From Halomonas sp. (GTDB taxonomy: Bacteria; Pseudomonadota; Gammaproteobacteria; Pseudomonadales; Halomonadaceae), in NCBI GenBank assembly GCA_007129225.1, contig SKVX01000477.1, positions 1-7,302 of the forward strand: a stretch of DNA of 7,302 nucleotides, in the 5' to 3' direction. Position numbers and translations under genes: made by a program. Below, piece after piece: positions 1-6,521 of the stretch (position 1 is its first letter; each line of letters opens with the position of its first letter). The notes beneath the pieces are model-generated. The model worked only from the letters and a program-made list of their open reading frames with translations, was not told where the DNA came from and searched no databases.

Positions 1-53
1 GCCTGCTTGAGGGCATCGGTGGCCACATAGGTGGAAGTCGAATCAAACGCCAT
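1..53 (-). CDS. MoxR-family AAA+ ATPase, N-terminal fragment (runs off left edge)
   Basis: Only the first 17 complete codons are in the window, reading MAFDSTSTYVATDALKQA with the last codon partial. The stretch Y-V-A-T-D-x-L matches my recollection of the start of MoxR-type AAA+ ATPases, where it is soon followed by the Walker A loop (GEPGTGKT), which would lie outside the window. MoxR proteins are cytosolic ATP-driven chaperones that usually act with von Willebrand factor A-domain partners in maturing metalloenzymes or envelope proteins. The ATG is supported by a GAGG Shine-Dalgarno on the minus strand (62-65), 8 bases upstream. It lies 108 bases downstream of the dehydrogenase gene on the same strand, so co-transcription is possible. 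The family call rests on a short stretch and is moderate; the presence of a gene start is more certain. Confidence 0.55.
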   Translation of the reverse strand, partial: MAFDSTSTYVATDALKQ

Positions 54-161
54 GGGTCGTGCCTCGGCTGGTTTGTCAGGAAAGTCGTCGATGAAAGCAA
101 TCAAACAAGTGTACGGAAGGGCGGGGCAGGGAACAAATCGTCGTGAGTGGCTGGCTGATTG

Positions 162-1043
162 TCATTCCCTGCGGCGGTAAGCCTCCACCAGCGTTGCCGG
201 GTCGTGCTCGGCATGACCACGGCTGGCATGGGTGCGCATCAATTGGGCGGCCAGCCCGCTCATGGGTGTGGCGCTGCCGGCGCGCTGGCTCTGGGCCACC
301 GCCATGTCGAGATCCTTGAGCAGCGTGCGCAGGTGCCAGGCCGGGTCGGCGAAATGGCTGGCCGCCATGCGCGGGGTCAGTATCTGGAACGGCTTGGAAT
401 CGGCGAAGCCCCCGCCCAGCGCCTCGGTCAATCGCGAGGCATCCACGCCGCTGGCCTCCGCCAGGGCCACCATCTCGGCGATCGCCGCCGCCTGACAGCC
501 GACGATCATCTGGTTGCACACCTTGGTAACCTGGCCTGCGCCCACCGGGCCCATGTGGGTGACCCGCGCCGCCAGCGGGGCGAGCAGGGGATGCGCGGCT
601 TCGATATCTTCTTGTGCCCCGCCGCACATGACCGCCAGGCTACCGGCCTCGGCCCCTGCCACGCCGCCGGAGACCGGGGCATCGATCCAGCGCATGCCGC
701 ACTCGTTCTCAAGTCGCACGGCATAGTCCCGTGTGGCGGCCGGGTCGCTGCTGGAAAGGTCCACCAGCCGCTGTTCGGCGCGCCCATGGGCCGCCACGCC
801 GCCTTCGCCGAACACCACGCTCTCCACCACGGCGGTATTGGCCAGGCACAGCATCACCACGTCCACCCCCTCCACCAACTCGCCGATGGAGCCCGCCACC
901 GTAGCACCGGCAACACGCAGCGCATCGCTCTTCTCCGGGGTGCGGTTCCACACCGTAACGGCAAAGCCGGCGTCAAGCAGGCGGCGGGTCATGGGGTCGC
1001 CCATCAGACCGATGCCGATGAAGCCTAGGCGGGGCTGTGTCAT
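162..1043 (-). CDS. NAD(P)-dependent beta-hydroxyacid dehydrogenase (3-hydroxyisobutyrate / tartronate semialdehyde reductase family)
   Basis: A complete 293-residue protein, the usual length for this family, which interconverts a beta-hydroxyacid and its semialdehyde using NAD(P) in the cytosol. The N-terminal Rossmann fold shows the dinucleotide-binding loop GFIGIGLMGDPM (residues 7-18). The substrate signature DAPVSGG is at 121-127, the catalytic lysine is K174 in GQVTKVCNQM with N177 in the conserved Asn region, and the C-terminal KDLDMA motif is at 243-248. An upstream in-frame ATG would add 61 residues (to 1226), but those residues have no family character. The start at 1043 begins directly at the Rossmann strand and has GGAG (1051-1054) 7 bases away. 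Substrate cannot be read from sequence: 3-hydroxyisobutyrate (valine breakdown), tartronate semialdehyde (glyoxylate) and related acids are all possible. No valine or glyoxylate pathway gene is adjacent, so no symbol is given. The gene is very GC-rich. Confidence 0.9.
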   Translation of the reverse strand: MTQPRLGFIGIGLMGDPMTRRLLDAGFAVTVWNRTPEKSDALRVAGATVAGSIGELVEGVDVVMLCLANTAVVESVVFGEGGVAAHGRAEQRLVDLSSSDPAATRDYAVRLENECGMRWIDAPVSGGVAGAEAGSLAVMCGGAQEDIEAAHPLLAPLAARVTHMGPVGAGQVTKVCNQMIVGCQAAAIAEMVALAEASGVDASRLTEALGGGFADSKPFQILTPRMAASHFADPAWHLRTLLKDLDMAVAQSQRAGSATPMSGLAAQLMRTHASRGHAEHDPATLVEAYRRRE

Positions 1044-1050
1044 GTCGTTT

Positions 1051-1054
1051 CTCC
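1051..1054 (-). promoter_or_regulatory. Shine-Dalgarno that fixes the dehydrogenase start
   Basis: On the minus strand the sequence reads TTGGAG, then seven bases, then ATG. This favours the start at 1043 over the longer in-frame start at 1226. Confidence 0.7.
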
Positions 1055-1137
1055 AAGTGAGCGAGGCAGGTAAGCGAGAGCCCCTAGCATGCGCGATGGA
1101 AGGGTTTTCCATCAACTCCATGTCGGCAGGGGAGGGC

Positions 1138-1166
1138 AAGATAAAACAGCACAAAACAGGCGACAA
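1138..1166 (-). promoter_or_regulatory. Candidate sigma70 promoter for the dehydrogenase
   Basis: On the minus strand there is a -35-like TTGTCG (1161-1166, 4 of 6 consensus bases), a 17-base spacer and a -10-like TATCTT (1138-1143, 4 of 6). The predicted start would give a leader of about 90 bases before the ATG at 1043. Neither box is strong; the exact 17-base spacing and the AT-rich setting are the reasons for listing it. Confidence 0.35.
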
Positions 1167-1360
1167 GTGGCAGGTCAAAAGCCATGCCCTGTAAGCAAAA
1201 GCAGATAGCGACATGGCACCCAGCAATGGTTTTTGATGTTACGTAGAATTACACTGTCGGGGAAGATAGGGTTGAGTTAGACCGATAATCAGCCCGAAAT
1301 TGCAACCACGGGCTGCATCAACGAATTTCAGGGACCGCCAGGGGTCGCAGCGACGCTTGT

Positions 1361-1382
1361 TGTAGGCAGCTTTAGCTCGCGA
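1361..1382 (+). repeat. REP-like palindromic sequence
   Basis: The 22 bases begin TGTAGG and end GCTCGCGA, with an AGC...GCT core. This resembles the repetitive extragenic palindromes of pseudomonads and relatives, which typically begin TGTAGGAGC and end CGCGA. Only one copy is in the window, so repetition in the genome is not shown. The resemblance is from memory of that repeat class. Confidence 0.35.
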
Positions 1383-1397
1383 CTGGCGGAGGTTGCC

Positions 1398-1475
1398 GCA
1401 GCCTGGTTAAGGCAGCTGGTTATCAGCAGCAAAAATATTAAGGATCAAGGGCTTGCGATAACCTTGGCAGGCTGC
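1398..1475. repeat. Extended interrupted inverted repeat
   Basis: Arm one has GCAGCCTG (1398-1405) and GGTTATC (1418-1424). Arm two has the exact reverse complements, GATAACC (1457-1463) and CAGGCTGC (1468-1475), in mirrored order. The two internal gaps differ in length (12 and 4 bases), and the AT-rich centre is 32 bases. Within arm one a smaller hairpin can form (GCCT 1401-1404 with AGGC 1410-1413, extended by GC/GC past one mismatch). It could be a degenerate mobile-element end, a structured RNA or a REP-type cluster; the sequence does not decide. Confidence 0.45.
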
Positions 1476-1501
1476 ATATGCCGGACAAACGTACCGACAC
1501 G

Positions 1502-1530
1502 TTCACCCAATCATACAACACGCGTCTAAT
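1502..1530 (+). promoter_or_regulatory. Candidate sigma70 promoter for the EamA transporter
   Basis: TTCACC (1502-1507) matches the -35 consensus at 4 of 6 positions. It is followed by exactly 17 bases and then TCTAAT (1525-1530), one base off the -10 consensus. Transcription would start near 1537, giving a leader of roughly 48 bases before the ATG at 1585. Confidence 0.5.
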
Positions 1531-1584
1531 ACCTGTCGGGCGCTCTAGAGTACAGACGCTCAATGGCGCTTAGGAAAACTTCCA

Positions 1585-2436
1585 ATGTCGTATACACGCA
1601 TCATTGCCCTGACGTCGCTTGCTATGGTTGCGTTTGCAGGTAATTCACTGCTCTGCCGGATCGCACTCAAAGACACTAGCATTGATGCGGCGAGCTTTAC
1701 CGCCATTCGGTTGATTTCCGGTGCAGTGGTTCTGTGGCTGATTGTGCAAATGCGCCGTGGCACATTTACGGGCGGTGGAAACTGGTCATCGGCATTTGCA
1801 TTGTTTGCTTATGCTGCCGGATTTTCGTTTGCCTATGTGAGCTTGTCAGCGGCAACCGGTGCGTTGCTGCTCTTTGGCGCTGTCCAGACGACAATGATCG
1901 GTTATGGCATATACGCGGGAGAACGGTTGCGGACGTTGCAGATCATCGGTTTGTTTCTCGCTCTAGCGGGACTGGTGATTCTGTTGTTGCCGGGGCTCAC
2001 GGCACCGCCACTCGCCGGCTCCACATTGATGCTAGGGGCTGGGGTTGCATGGGGGATCTATTCCTTGCGCGGAAAAACTGCAGGTGACCCCCTCAGGGTA
2101 ACAGCGGGGAATTTTCTGCGCGTCGTCCCAATCGCAGTAGTGCTGAGCTTGATAATGTTGAGCGGTTCATCACTGGATACTGCTGGATTCTGGTACGCAG
2201 TTGCATCGGGTGCGCTTGCATCCGGAATAGGCTACGCCATCTGGTACACAGTATTGCCTGCACTGAAAGCCACCAGTGCTGCGACGGTGCAACTCAGTGT
2301 TCCGGTCATTGCGGCTGCGGGCGGTGTCGTTATGCTGGGCGAGTCCATATCGTTGCGGTTGGTATTGGCGTCCATAGCTATCCTCGGTGGAATTGCGCTG
2401 GTTATTCTGGAGAAACAACATGCTAACAGCGCCTAA
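1585..2436 (+). CDS. EamA/DMT-superfamily membrane transporter
   Basis: A complete 283-residue, strongly hydrophobic protein with about ten predicted membrane helices (roughly 5-22, 35-55, 69-88, 91-110, 115-136, 143-160, 177-193, 200-222, 233-252, 257-275). The two halves show the internal EamA duplication. Helices 3-4 end in a Gly-Glu turn (GERL, 112-115), and the second half repeats the pattern at GESI (252-255) after the proline in VQLSVPVIAA. Members are inner-membrane exporters or permeases for metabolites such as amino acids; the substrate is not predictable. AGGA (1572-1575) lies 9 bases before the ATG. The short polar C-terminus (EKQHANSA) is normal. The gene is noticeably lower in GC (by eye about 53-56%) than the dehydrogenase, and it stands alone between two intergenic regions, which fits horizontal acquisition as a single gene. 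Confidence 0.88.
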   Translation: MSYTRIIALTSLAMVAFAGNSLLCRIALKDTSIDAASFTAIRLISGAVVLWLIVQMRRGTFTGGGNWSSAFALFAYAAGFSFAYVSLSAATGALLLFGAVQTTMIGYGIYAGERLRTLQIIGLFLALAGLVILLLPGLTAPPLAGSTLMLGAGVAWGIYSLRGKTAGDPLRVTAGNFLRVVPIAVVLSLIMLSGSSLDTAGFWYAVASGALASGIGYAIWYTVLPALKATSAATVQLSVPVIAAAGGVVMLGESISLRLVLASIAILGGIALVILEKQHANSA

Positions 2437-2763
2437 GCCCGCTCCAAGGGACCGTCCGTAAGCTGGCGACCGCTGAGCTTAAACGTTATATCAGGAAAAT
2501 CTCAATAGCTGTTTTGGCCGATTCCTGCCGTTTGTGCTGGTTGCCTATGCGGGCAACACCACCGGAAGGCCTGCGTCCTCCAGTCGCCGCTGCGTCGGAC
2601 CGGAGCGGAAGCGGCCCCCGCAACATTCTTCCGAATATAGTGGTACGGCAGGAAGGCCTCGTCAGGGCGATCGAAATGGATCTGGCGGCACAGGTGTTTC
2701 CCTGGGCTAGTCTGTCCGTCGTCGTGCTACAGTTGGACGATTTGAACCGGATTGCCATGACTG
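2437..2763. other. 327-base gap before the diguanylate cyclase
   Basis: No complete gene is supported. Just after the transporter stop there is a dyad, TAAGCT (2459-2464) and AGCTTA (2476-2481) with an 11-base centre and no T-run, so it is a poor terminator. A GTTGCC/GGCAAC dyad (2540-2545 and 2552-2557) overlaps the first copy of the 37-base repeat. The last 140 bases read as a possible GGDEF remnant, listed separately. No convincing promoter was found for the downstream gene. Confidence 0.6.
2551..2587 (+). repeat. 37-base imperfect direct repeat, copy 1
   Basis: The sequence begins GGGCAACACCACCGG and ends TCCAGTCGC. It matches 3629-3665 at 34 of 37 positions with no gap. The two copies flank the diguanylate cyclase gene in the same orientation, 1078 bases apart start to start. 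Confidence 0.85.
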
Positions 2764-2774
2764 ATGCTCGTTGA
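2634..2774 (+). pseudogene. Possible remnant of a GGDEF-domain gene
   Basis: An open frame here (a longer frame opens at 2514) ends in residues resembling the first strand and helix of a GGDEF domain: a run of SLSVVVLQLDDLNRIA followed by MTDAR and a stop at 2772-2774. The intact cyclase downstream has the comparable SLALLFLDIDDFKDIN. The shared pattern is Ser-Leu, hydrophobic strand, Leu-x-x-Asp-Asp, then Ile. No HDxLTGLxNR motif precedes it and no GGDEF motif follows, so if it is homologous it is a fragment. It overlaps the start of the cyclase gene by 11 bases in another frame. The alternative is that the frame is open by chance. Confidence 0.25.
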
Positions 2775-3627
2775 CCTGGATGCTCTCTACCCCAAGCTGA
2801 TCCATCTGATGCTGGATACGGTCTTCGTGGTCGATGTGCAGGACAAGATCGTCTTCGTCAGCGATGCCTGTGAGGCGCTGCTCGGTTACCGTGCCGACGA
2901 GCTGATCGGCACTTCGATCTCCGACTACTGGCATCCTGACGACCTGGCGACCACACGGGCTTCCATTGACCGGGTCATGAATGGTCAGCCCCACCTCGAT
3001 TTCTGCAACCGTTATCTCCGTAAGGATGGCGGTATCGTGTTTATCCTCTGGTCTGCCCAATGGTCCGAGGAGGAGGGGGTGCGAATCGGCGTCGCGCGGG
3101 ACGTGACGGCCCTAAGGCATGCTGAGGAAGAATTACGTTTCCTCGCCCACCATGATCCGCTGACAGGGCTGACCAACCGATCCCTGTTCAATGATCGGCT
3201 GGACTCGGGCTTGCGTGCGGCTCATCGCCACCAGAAAAGCCTGGCCTTGCTGTTTCTGGATATCGACGACTTCAAGGATATCAATGATGCCCATGGCCAT
3301 GCGGTGGGTGATCGTGTGCTCTGTGCGATTGCTCGGCGATTGGAAGGCTGCGTACGTGAAACGGACACGGTGGCCCGCATGGGCGGCGATGAATTCACTG
3401 TTCTTTTGACGGACATCCAGTCGGCGGATGCTGTTTCCAACAAGGTGGAGCATATACTCTCGCTCTTGGCCGAGCCGCTGGGCCCTGAATTCGGCGACAT
3501 CAGCATGATCTCCTGCAGTATCGGCGTGGCCTGCTATCCCGCGGACGGGGAGGATGTCGATACCTTGATGAGCCAGGCGGATGGCGATATGTACCGGATG
3601 AAAAGGCGTCGTTCGGAAGCGGGGTGA
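2764..3627 (+). CDS. PAS-GGDEF diguanylate cyclase
   Basis: A 287-residue soluble protein with an N-terminal PAS sensor domain (about residues 10-118; NRYLRKDGG near 82-90, then the final strand and the linker RDVTALRHAEEEL) and a GGDEF domain (about 125-283). GGDEF domains join two GTP into the second messenger cyclic-di-GMP. The active-site motif GGDEF is intact at 207-211, the metal-binding Asp is in FLDIDDF (164-170), and HDPLTGLTNR is at 130-139. The product-inhibition I-site RETD (198-201) sits five residues before GGDEF, so an active, feedback-inhibited cyclase is expected. There is no transmembrane segment, so the signal is presumably cytosolic; no cofactor site is evident. The ATG at 2764 has no good Shine-Dalgarno and an in-frame TGA sits at 2758-2760, so the start is uncertain. 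ATGs in another frame (2757) overlap it. The gene converges with the 655-residue gene. Confidence 0.9.
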   Translation: MLVDLDALYPKLIHLMLDTVFVVDVQDKIVFVSDACEALLGYRADELIGTSISDYWHPDDLATTRASIDRVMNGQPHLDFCNRYLRKDGGIVFILWSAQWSEEEGVRIGVARDVTALRHAEEELRFLAHHDPLTGLTNRSLFNDRLDSGLRAAHRHQKSLALLFLDIDDFKDINDAHGHAVGDRVLCAIARRLEGCVRETDTVARMGGDEFTVLLTDIQSADAVSNKVEHILSLLAEPLGPEFGDISMISCSIGVACYPADGEDVDTLMSQADGDMYRMKRRRSEAG

Positions 3628-3628
3628 T

Positions 3629-3665
3629 GGGCAACACCACCGGGAGGCCTGCGGCGTCCAGTCGC
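3629..3665 (+). repeat. 37-base imperfect direct repeat, copy 2
   Basis: It starts one base after the cyclase stop codon and matches 2551-2587 at 34 of 37 positions. It lies in the 64-base gap between the convergent cyclase and 655-residue genes. It has no obvious terminator-like stem of its own. Confidence 0.85.
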
Positions 3666-3691
3666 TGAGCACCGCATCCTCCAGCCCGCCG

Positions 3692-5659
3692 TTAGAGATC
3701 CTTTGCCCAGCTGGTCTTGCCCAGCTCGGCGATGCGGGTCACTTCGGTTTCCGGCACTGCCTGGGGGTCGCCCACCTCCAGGGGGTCGTAGTGAAAGACA
3801 AAGAGCCGAGAGGCAAACTCGGCAATTGGCAGGGAGGCCTCGCCGGGGCGTTCGCCGTGGCCCTGGGTGGCACAGTGTATTCCCTGGCCCCAGTTCTGGC
3901 CGCTGTCATTGTTGGGGTTGAAGAAATAGACGCGCATCTCGCTGGCGGGGTCCAGGGCGACCCGGAGGATGGTGATCGCATGCCGCCCCACCAGGCGCGC
4001 GCCACTGTCGGTGACGGCGATGCCCGCCGGCTGGGGGTGGACCACCGGGAGGTTGCCGTTGTAGAAGGGGTGATAGGAGGCATAGAAGTGTCGAATGAAG
4101 CCCTCGTGGTTGCCGAGCTTGTTCGTGTGTATGTCCACCACCACACGAAAGCCTTCGCCCACCCACCAGCCGTAGAGTTCCGGATTGATCCAGCGATGGA
4201 GGTCATCGTTGCGCTCACCGCATAGCCGGCCCATTTCGATATAGATACGGTCCAGGTGTGCCACGAGAATCAACGACACCGCGTCGACATCGACCGGTGG
4301 CTCTTTCGCCAGGCCGGCCTCAAGCTCCCTGGAAGAGACTCGCTGGCCCTCGAAGCGCATGATGATCTCGTCATCCCTGGCAGCCCAGGCAACAAGCTGT
4401 AGCAGATAGTCGGGGTCGTTGTAGGCCCACATGGAAAGGCCGATCACCGATTGGCAGGTCGGATTGTTGCCCTGGCCGATCCCCAGCGGCTGGCCCAACA
4501 GGCCCATGATGCTGGCGAGCAGAAAGACGCGTGGGGGATGCGCATCGCCGAAGACCCTGGCCAACTTTTGCGATGATTCGACGCACAGCGTCAGGCCGAT
4601 CTGCCGCCAAAGTGCCGAGGCAACGGGGGGAGTGAACAAGGTGCCTCGCTCGAGCAGCATGGCTAGGCCGTACACCGATTGGCTGGTTGCCGGATAGACA
4701 GCCTCGTCGATCAGGGTGTGGACCAGTTGGGTATAGCACTGCAAGACATCGAGGCCCGTCATGCTCAACCCAAGGGCGGTGGGTATCAATTCATCCCGGC
4801 AGCCCCGCAAGTGTCGCAGGAGCAGGGGATGATAGGGTGAGACCAGCCCGGTGTCGTGCATCGCCCGAGCGAAATCGACGGCCTCATCGGCGAGCGCAAC
4901 CTCGTCCATCGCCGCAAGACGCTGACAATAAACCGCCAGGCCCGGGTCGTCACGACAGCCAGGGGTCGGACCGAACAGGGCACTGACCAGGCTCGCCGCG
5001 TTATTCATGTCGGCGGTGTCGGTATCGGGGTCGAAGAGGCACTCGGCAATCTGGCTGATCATTTGCTTGATGCTTTCCGTCTGGACCGGGCGCTGGGAGA
5101 GCAGCCGGCTGACTTCGCCGACCAGGCTATCGAGGATGTTCTCGTACCCGAGACTGTCGAGCAGGTATCGGTACAACGAATGCACGACTTCACCCAGTGC
5201 CTGGGGACGCTCACGGTCGGCCTCGCTCAACGTTGCGGACAGCAGGTCGAGGTTGAGTGCCATCACCTGGTTCAGGAAGCGTTGGGCCTGTTCTGCCGAG
5301 ATGCACGGGTGAAAGACATCGCCTCTCGCCACGGCCAGCAGGCGAATTTCATTGAGTGCTTCGATGACCGTGAGGCTGGCGTCACCCTGTCTCAACGAGC
5401 GCATGGCCAAGGCGGGTTGCAGGATGACCGGTTGTTCCCAGTCACTGTTGGCGAAGACGCCCGCCGATTCGATGGCCGGCACCCGGGCATAGAGGGCATC
5501 CAGTCCACCGCGGAGCACCATCACGTCTCTGGCCGACTCCAGCACCTCGTCCTTGGCGGCTAGCGGCTCCGACAGTCGTGCCTGAGCGAGTCGCTCCAGC
5601 GCAGCGTCGAACTGCTCGGTTGCGGGATGTTCAAGGGGAGTGGGGTCTCGTGTGCTCAT
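3692..5659 (-). CDS. Uncharacterised 655-residue protein with a putative papain-like Cys-His-Asn site
   Basis: I do not recognise a named family. The protein has no signal peptide or membrane segment and looks cytosolic. Residues 1-390 are largely helical by appearance. The C-terminal third has the look of a papain-like (clan CA) hydrolase: Q396 and C402 in GQGNNPTCQSVIGLSMW, spaced as in papain (Gln19/Cys25); H560 in LVGRHAITILRV at the start of a strand; and N581 in VYFFNPNND at the end of the next strand, where such enzymes carry the orienting Asn or Asp. Further polar and aromatic clusters occur at 488-500 (HRWINPELYGWWV) and 510-530 (several His). If the fold is right, it could be a peptidase, amidase, deamidase or acyltransferase; the substrate is unknown. 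The start is supported by GGAGGT (5671-5676) 11 bases from the ATG. Its TAA lies 64 bases from the cyclase stop. It appears monocistronic. The gene is certain, the fold is an inference. Confidence 0.85.
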   Translation of the reverse strand: MSTRDPTPLEHPATEQFDAALERLAQARLSEPLAAKDEVLESARDVMVLRGGLDALYARVPAIESAGVFANSDWEQPVILQPALAMRSLRQGDASLTVIEALNEIRLLAVARGDVFHPCISAEQAQRFLNQVMALNLDLLSATLSEADRERPQALGEVVHSLYRYLLDSLGYENILDSLVGEVSRLLSQRPVQTESIKQMISQIAECLFDPDTDTADMNNAASLVSALFGPTPGCRDDPGLAVYCQRLAAMDEVALADEAVDFARAMHDTGLVSPYHPLLLRHLRGCRDELIPTALGLSMTGLDVLQCYTQLVHTLIDEAVYPATSQSVYGLAMLLERGTLFTPPVASALWRQIGLTLCVESSQKLARVFGDAHPPRVFLLASIMGLLGQPLGIGQGNNPTCQSVIGLSMWAYNDPDYLLQLVAWAARDDEIIMRFEGQRVSSRELEAGLAKEPPVDVDAVSLILVAHLDRIYIEMGRLCGERNDDLHRWINPELYGWWVGEGFRVVVDIHTNKLGNHEGFIRHFYASYHPFYNGNLPVVHPQPAGIAVTDSGARLVGRHAITILRVALDPASEMRVYFFNPNNDSGQNWGQGIHCATQGHGERPGEASLPIAEFASRLFVFHYDPLEVGDPQAVPETEVTRIAELGKTSWAKDL

Positions 5660-5700
5660 GTGGCAGCGTCACCTCCGATTGTGATACTTGCCTAGAGCCT

Positions 5701-5711
5701 AACAGGCTGTT
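5701..5711. repeat. Short perfect dyad upstream of the 655-residue gene
   Basis: AACAG-G-CTGTT is a perfect 5-base-arm palindrome located 42 bases upstream of the ATG at 5659, in the gap between two divergent genes. It could be an operator or a fragment of an insertion-sequence end. It is too short to decide. Confidence 0.25.
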
Positions 5712-5894
5712 GAGCTCAGGGGGGCAGTTCGGCGCAATGTGCCTGGTTCGTGTAGCATCTGATTGGTTCATGATTTTAAGCAGGGGCGGGTGCGAGATGC
5801 AGCGTCTCGGCGGCCGTTGAAGTACCATTGCCACGTTCAGCAAAAGGTGTCACCCATCGGCCAATGCACGGCTACGCTTCATGGCAGCCATTGG

Positions 5895-5901
5895 AAAGGA
5901 G
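5895..5901 (+). promoter_or_regulatory. Shine-Dalgarno that fixes the SRPBCC start
   Basis: AAAGGAG lies 6 bases before the ATG at 5908. An in-frame ATG at 5881 would add nine residues, but the Shine-Dalgarno would then lie inside the coding sequence. The shorter start is preferred. Confidence 0.75.
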
Positions 5902-5907
5902 CCAGTC

Positions 5908-6393
5908 ATGACAGCATCAACCCACGCAACCGTGCACGAGATCGAGGTGCCCCTGTCACGGAATCGTGCCTTTCAACTGTTCACCGAACACTTCGCTGCC
6001 TGGTGGCCCAAGGAATACACCTGGTCGCAGTCGGCCTTGAAGCATATCGGCATTGAGCCAAGGATGGACGGCCGCTGTACCGAGGAAGGGCCGCATGGCT
6101 TTCAGGTCGACTGGGGCCGGGTACTGGCCTGGGAGCCCCCTGGCCGGGTGACTGTTACCTGGCAAATAGGCCCCGGTCGTGTGCCGCAGCCTGATCCCGC
6201 CAATGCCAGCAGGGTGGACCTACGCTTTATCGCCAAGGGCCGGGACGCGACTCGGCTGGTGCTCGAGCACGGCGATTTTCATCACCATGGCGAAGGCGCC
6301 GAGGCGTATTGCAAAACCATGGCCTCGGAATACGGCTGGCCCTTCATTTTGGAGCGTTACCGAGAGATGGCCCTGCGCCTTGACGCTTTCTGA
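5908..6393 (+). CDS. SRPBCC / AHSA1-type (START-like) domain protein
   Basis: A 161-residue single-domain protein, typical length for the Aha1/AHSA1-like branch of the SRPBCC superfamily, a helix-grip fold with a deep hydrophobic ligand pocket. Family-typical features are the N-terminal EIEVPLSRNRAFQLFTEHFAAWWP (first strand plus helix with Trp-Trp-Pro, 11-34), the IEPRMDGRCTEEG turn (49-61), the hallmark DWGRVLAWEPPGRVTVTW (68-85), and the C-terminal amphipathic helix running from about 131 to the end. HGDFHHHGEGAEAY (121-134) precedes that helix and is His-rich. Members have diverse and often unknown roles (lipid or polyketide binding, stress response), so no function or ligand is claimed. 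It is divergent from the 655-residue gene across a 248-base gap, and 218 bases lie between it and the PYP gene, which has its own promoter. No terminator was recognised after its stop. Confidence 0.85.
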   Translation: MTASTHATVHEIEVPLSRNRAFQLFTEHFAAWWPKEYTWSQSALKHIGIEPRMDGRCTEEGPHGFQVDWGRVLAWEPPGRVTVTWQIGPGRVPQPDPANASRVDLRFIAKGRDATRLVLEHGDFHHHGEGAEAYCKTMASEYGWPFILERYREMALRLDAF

Positions 6394-6521
6394 CGGGCAC
6401 ATGCAATTCTTGGCCCCCTTCGCCCTCGATAGTGCCGGGCGCCCCCCCTTGCTTGTCGAGGCCGCAGGGCTTCCGGCAATCGTATCCAGTGCTTGCCCAG
6501 GAGAAGGGGTGCTGATAGTCT

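Larger units (their letters stand above)
1044..1584. other. 541-base intergenic region between divergent genes
   Basis: No convincing gene lies here; the reading frames are short and broken. The left third is the leader and candidate promoter of the dehydrogenase. The middle (about 1359-1475) is dense with inverted repeats, listed separately. The right end holds a candidate promoter and the ribosome binding site of the transporter. The composition is visibly less GC-rich than in the dehydrogenase gene. Confidence 0.7.

Noticed and set aside
159..1028. 289-residue plus-strand open frame antisense to the dehydrogenase
   Set aside because: It is a GC-driven shadow: the His/Gly/Arg-rich composition has no family character, while the opposite strand has all dehydrogenase motifs.
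162..1226. Longer 354-residue version of the dehydrogenase
   Set aside because: The extra 61 residues precede the Rossmann strand, have no family equivalent, and the start at 1043 has a well-placed GGAG.
2459..2481. Terminator for the transporter gene
   Set aside because: The arms are only 6 bases and AT-rich, the loop is 11 bases, and A's rather than a T-run follow.
2431..2493. Integron attC-like site after the EamA gene (GCCTAAG ... TAAGCT/AGCTTAA ... ACGTTATA)
   Set aside because: The inner dyad and the GCTTAA/CGTTA flavour recall attC sites, but the right core GTTATAT breaks GTTRRRY, the left core does not pair with it, and the spacing is wrong. No integrase is in the window.
4856..5563. 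235-residue plus-strand open frame inside the 655-residue gene
   Set aside because: It is antisense to a gene with a strong Shine-Dalgarno and coherent protein composition; it has no recognisable domain and no ribosome binding site.
6394..6520. Small gene or terminator between the SRPBCC and PYP genes
   Set aside because: No start with a ribosome binding site opens a plausible frame, and the only paired segment (CTCGA ... TCGAG) has a loop far too large for a terminator.
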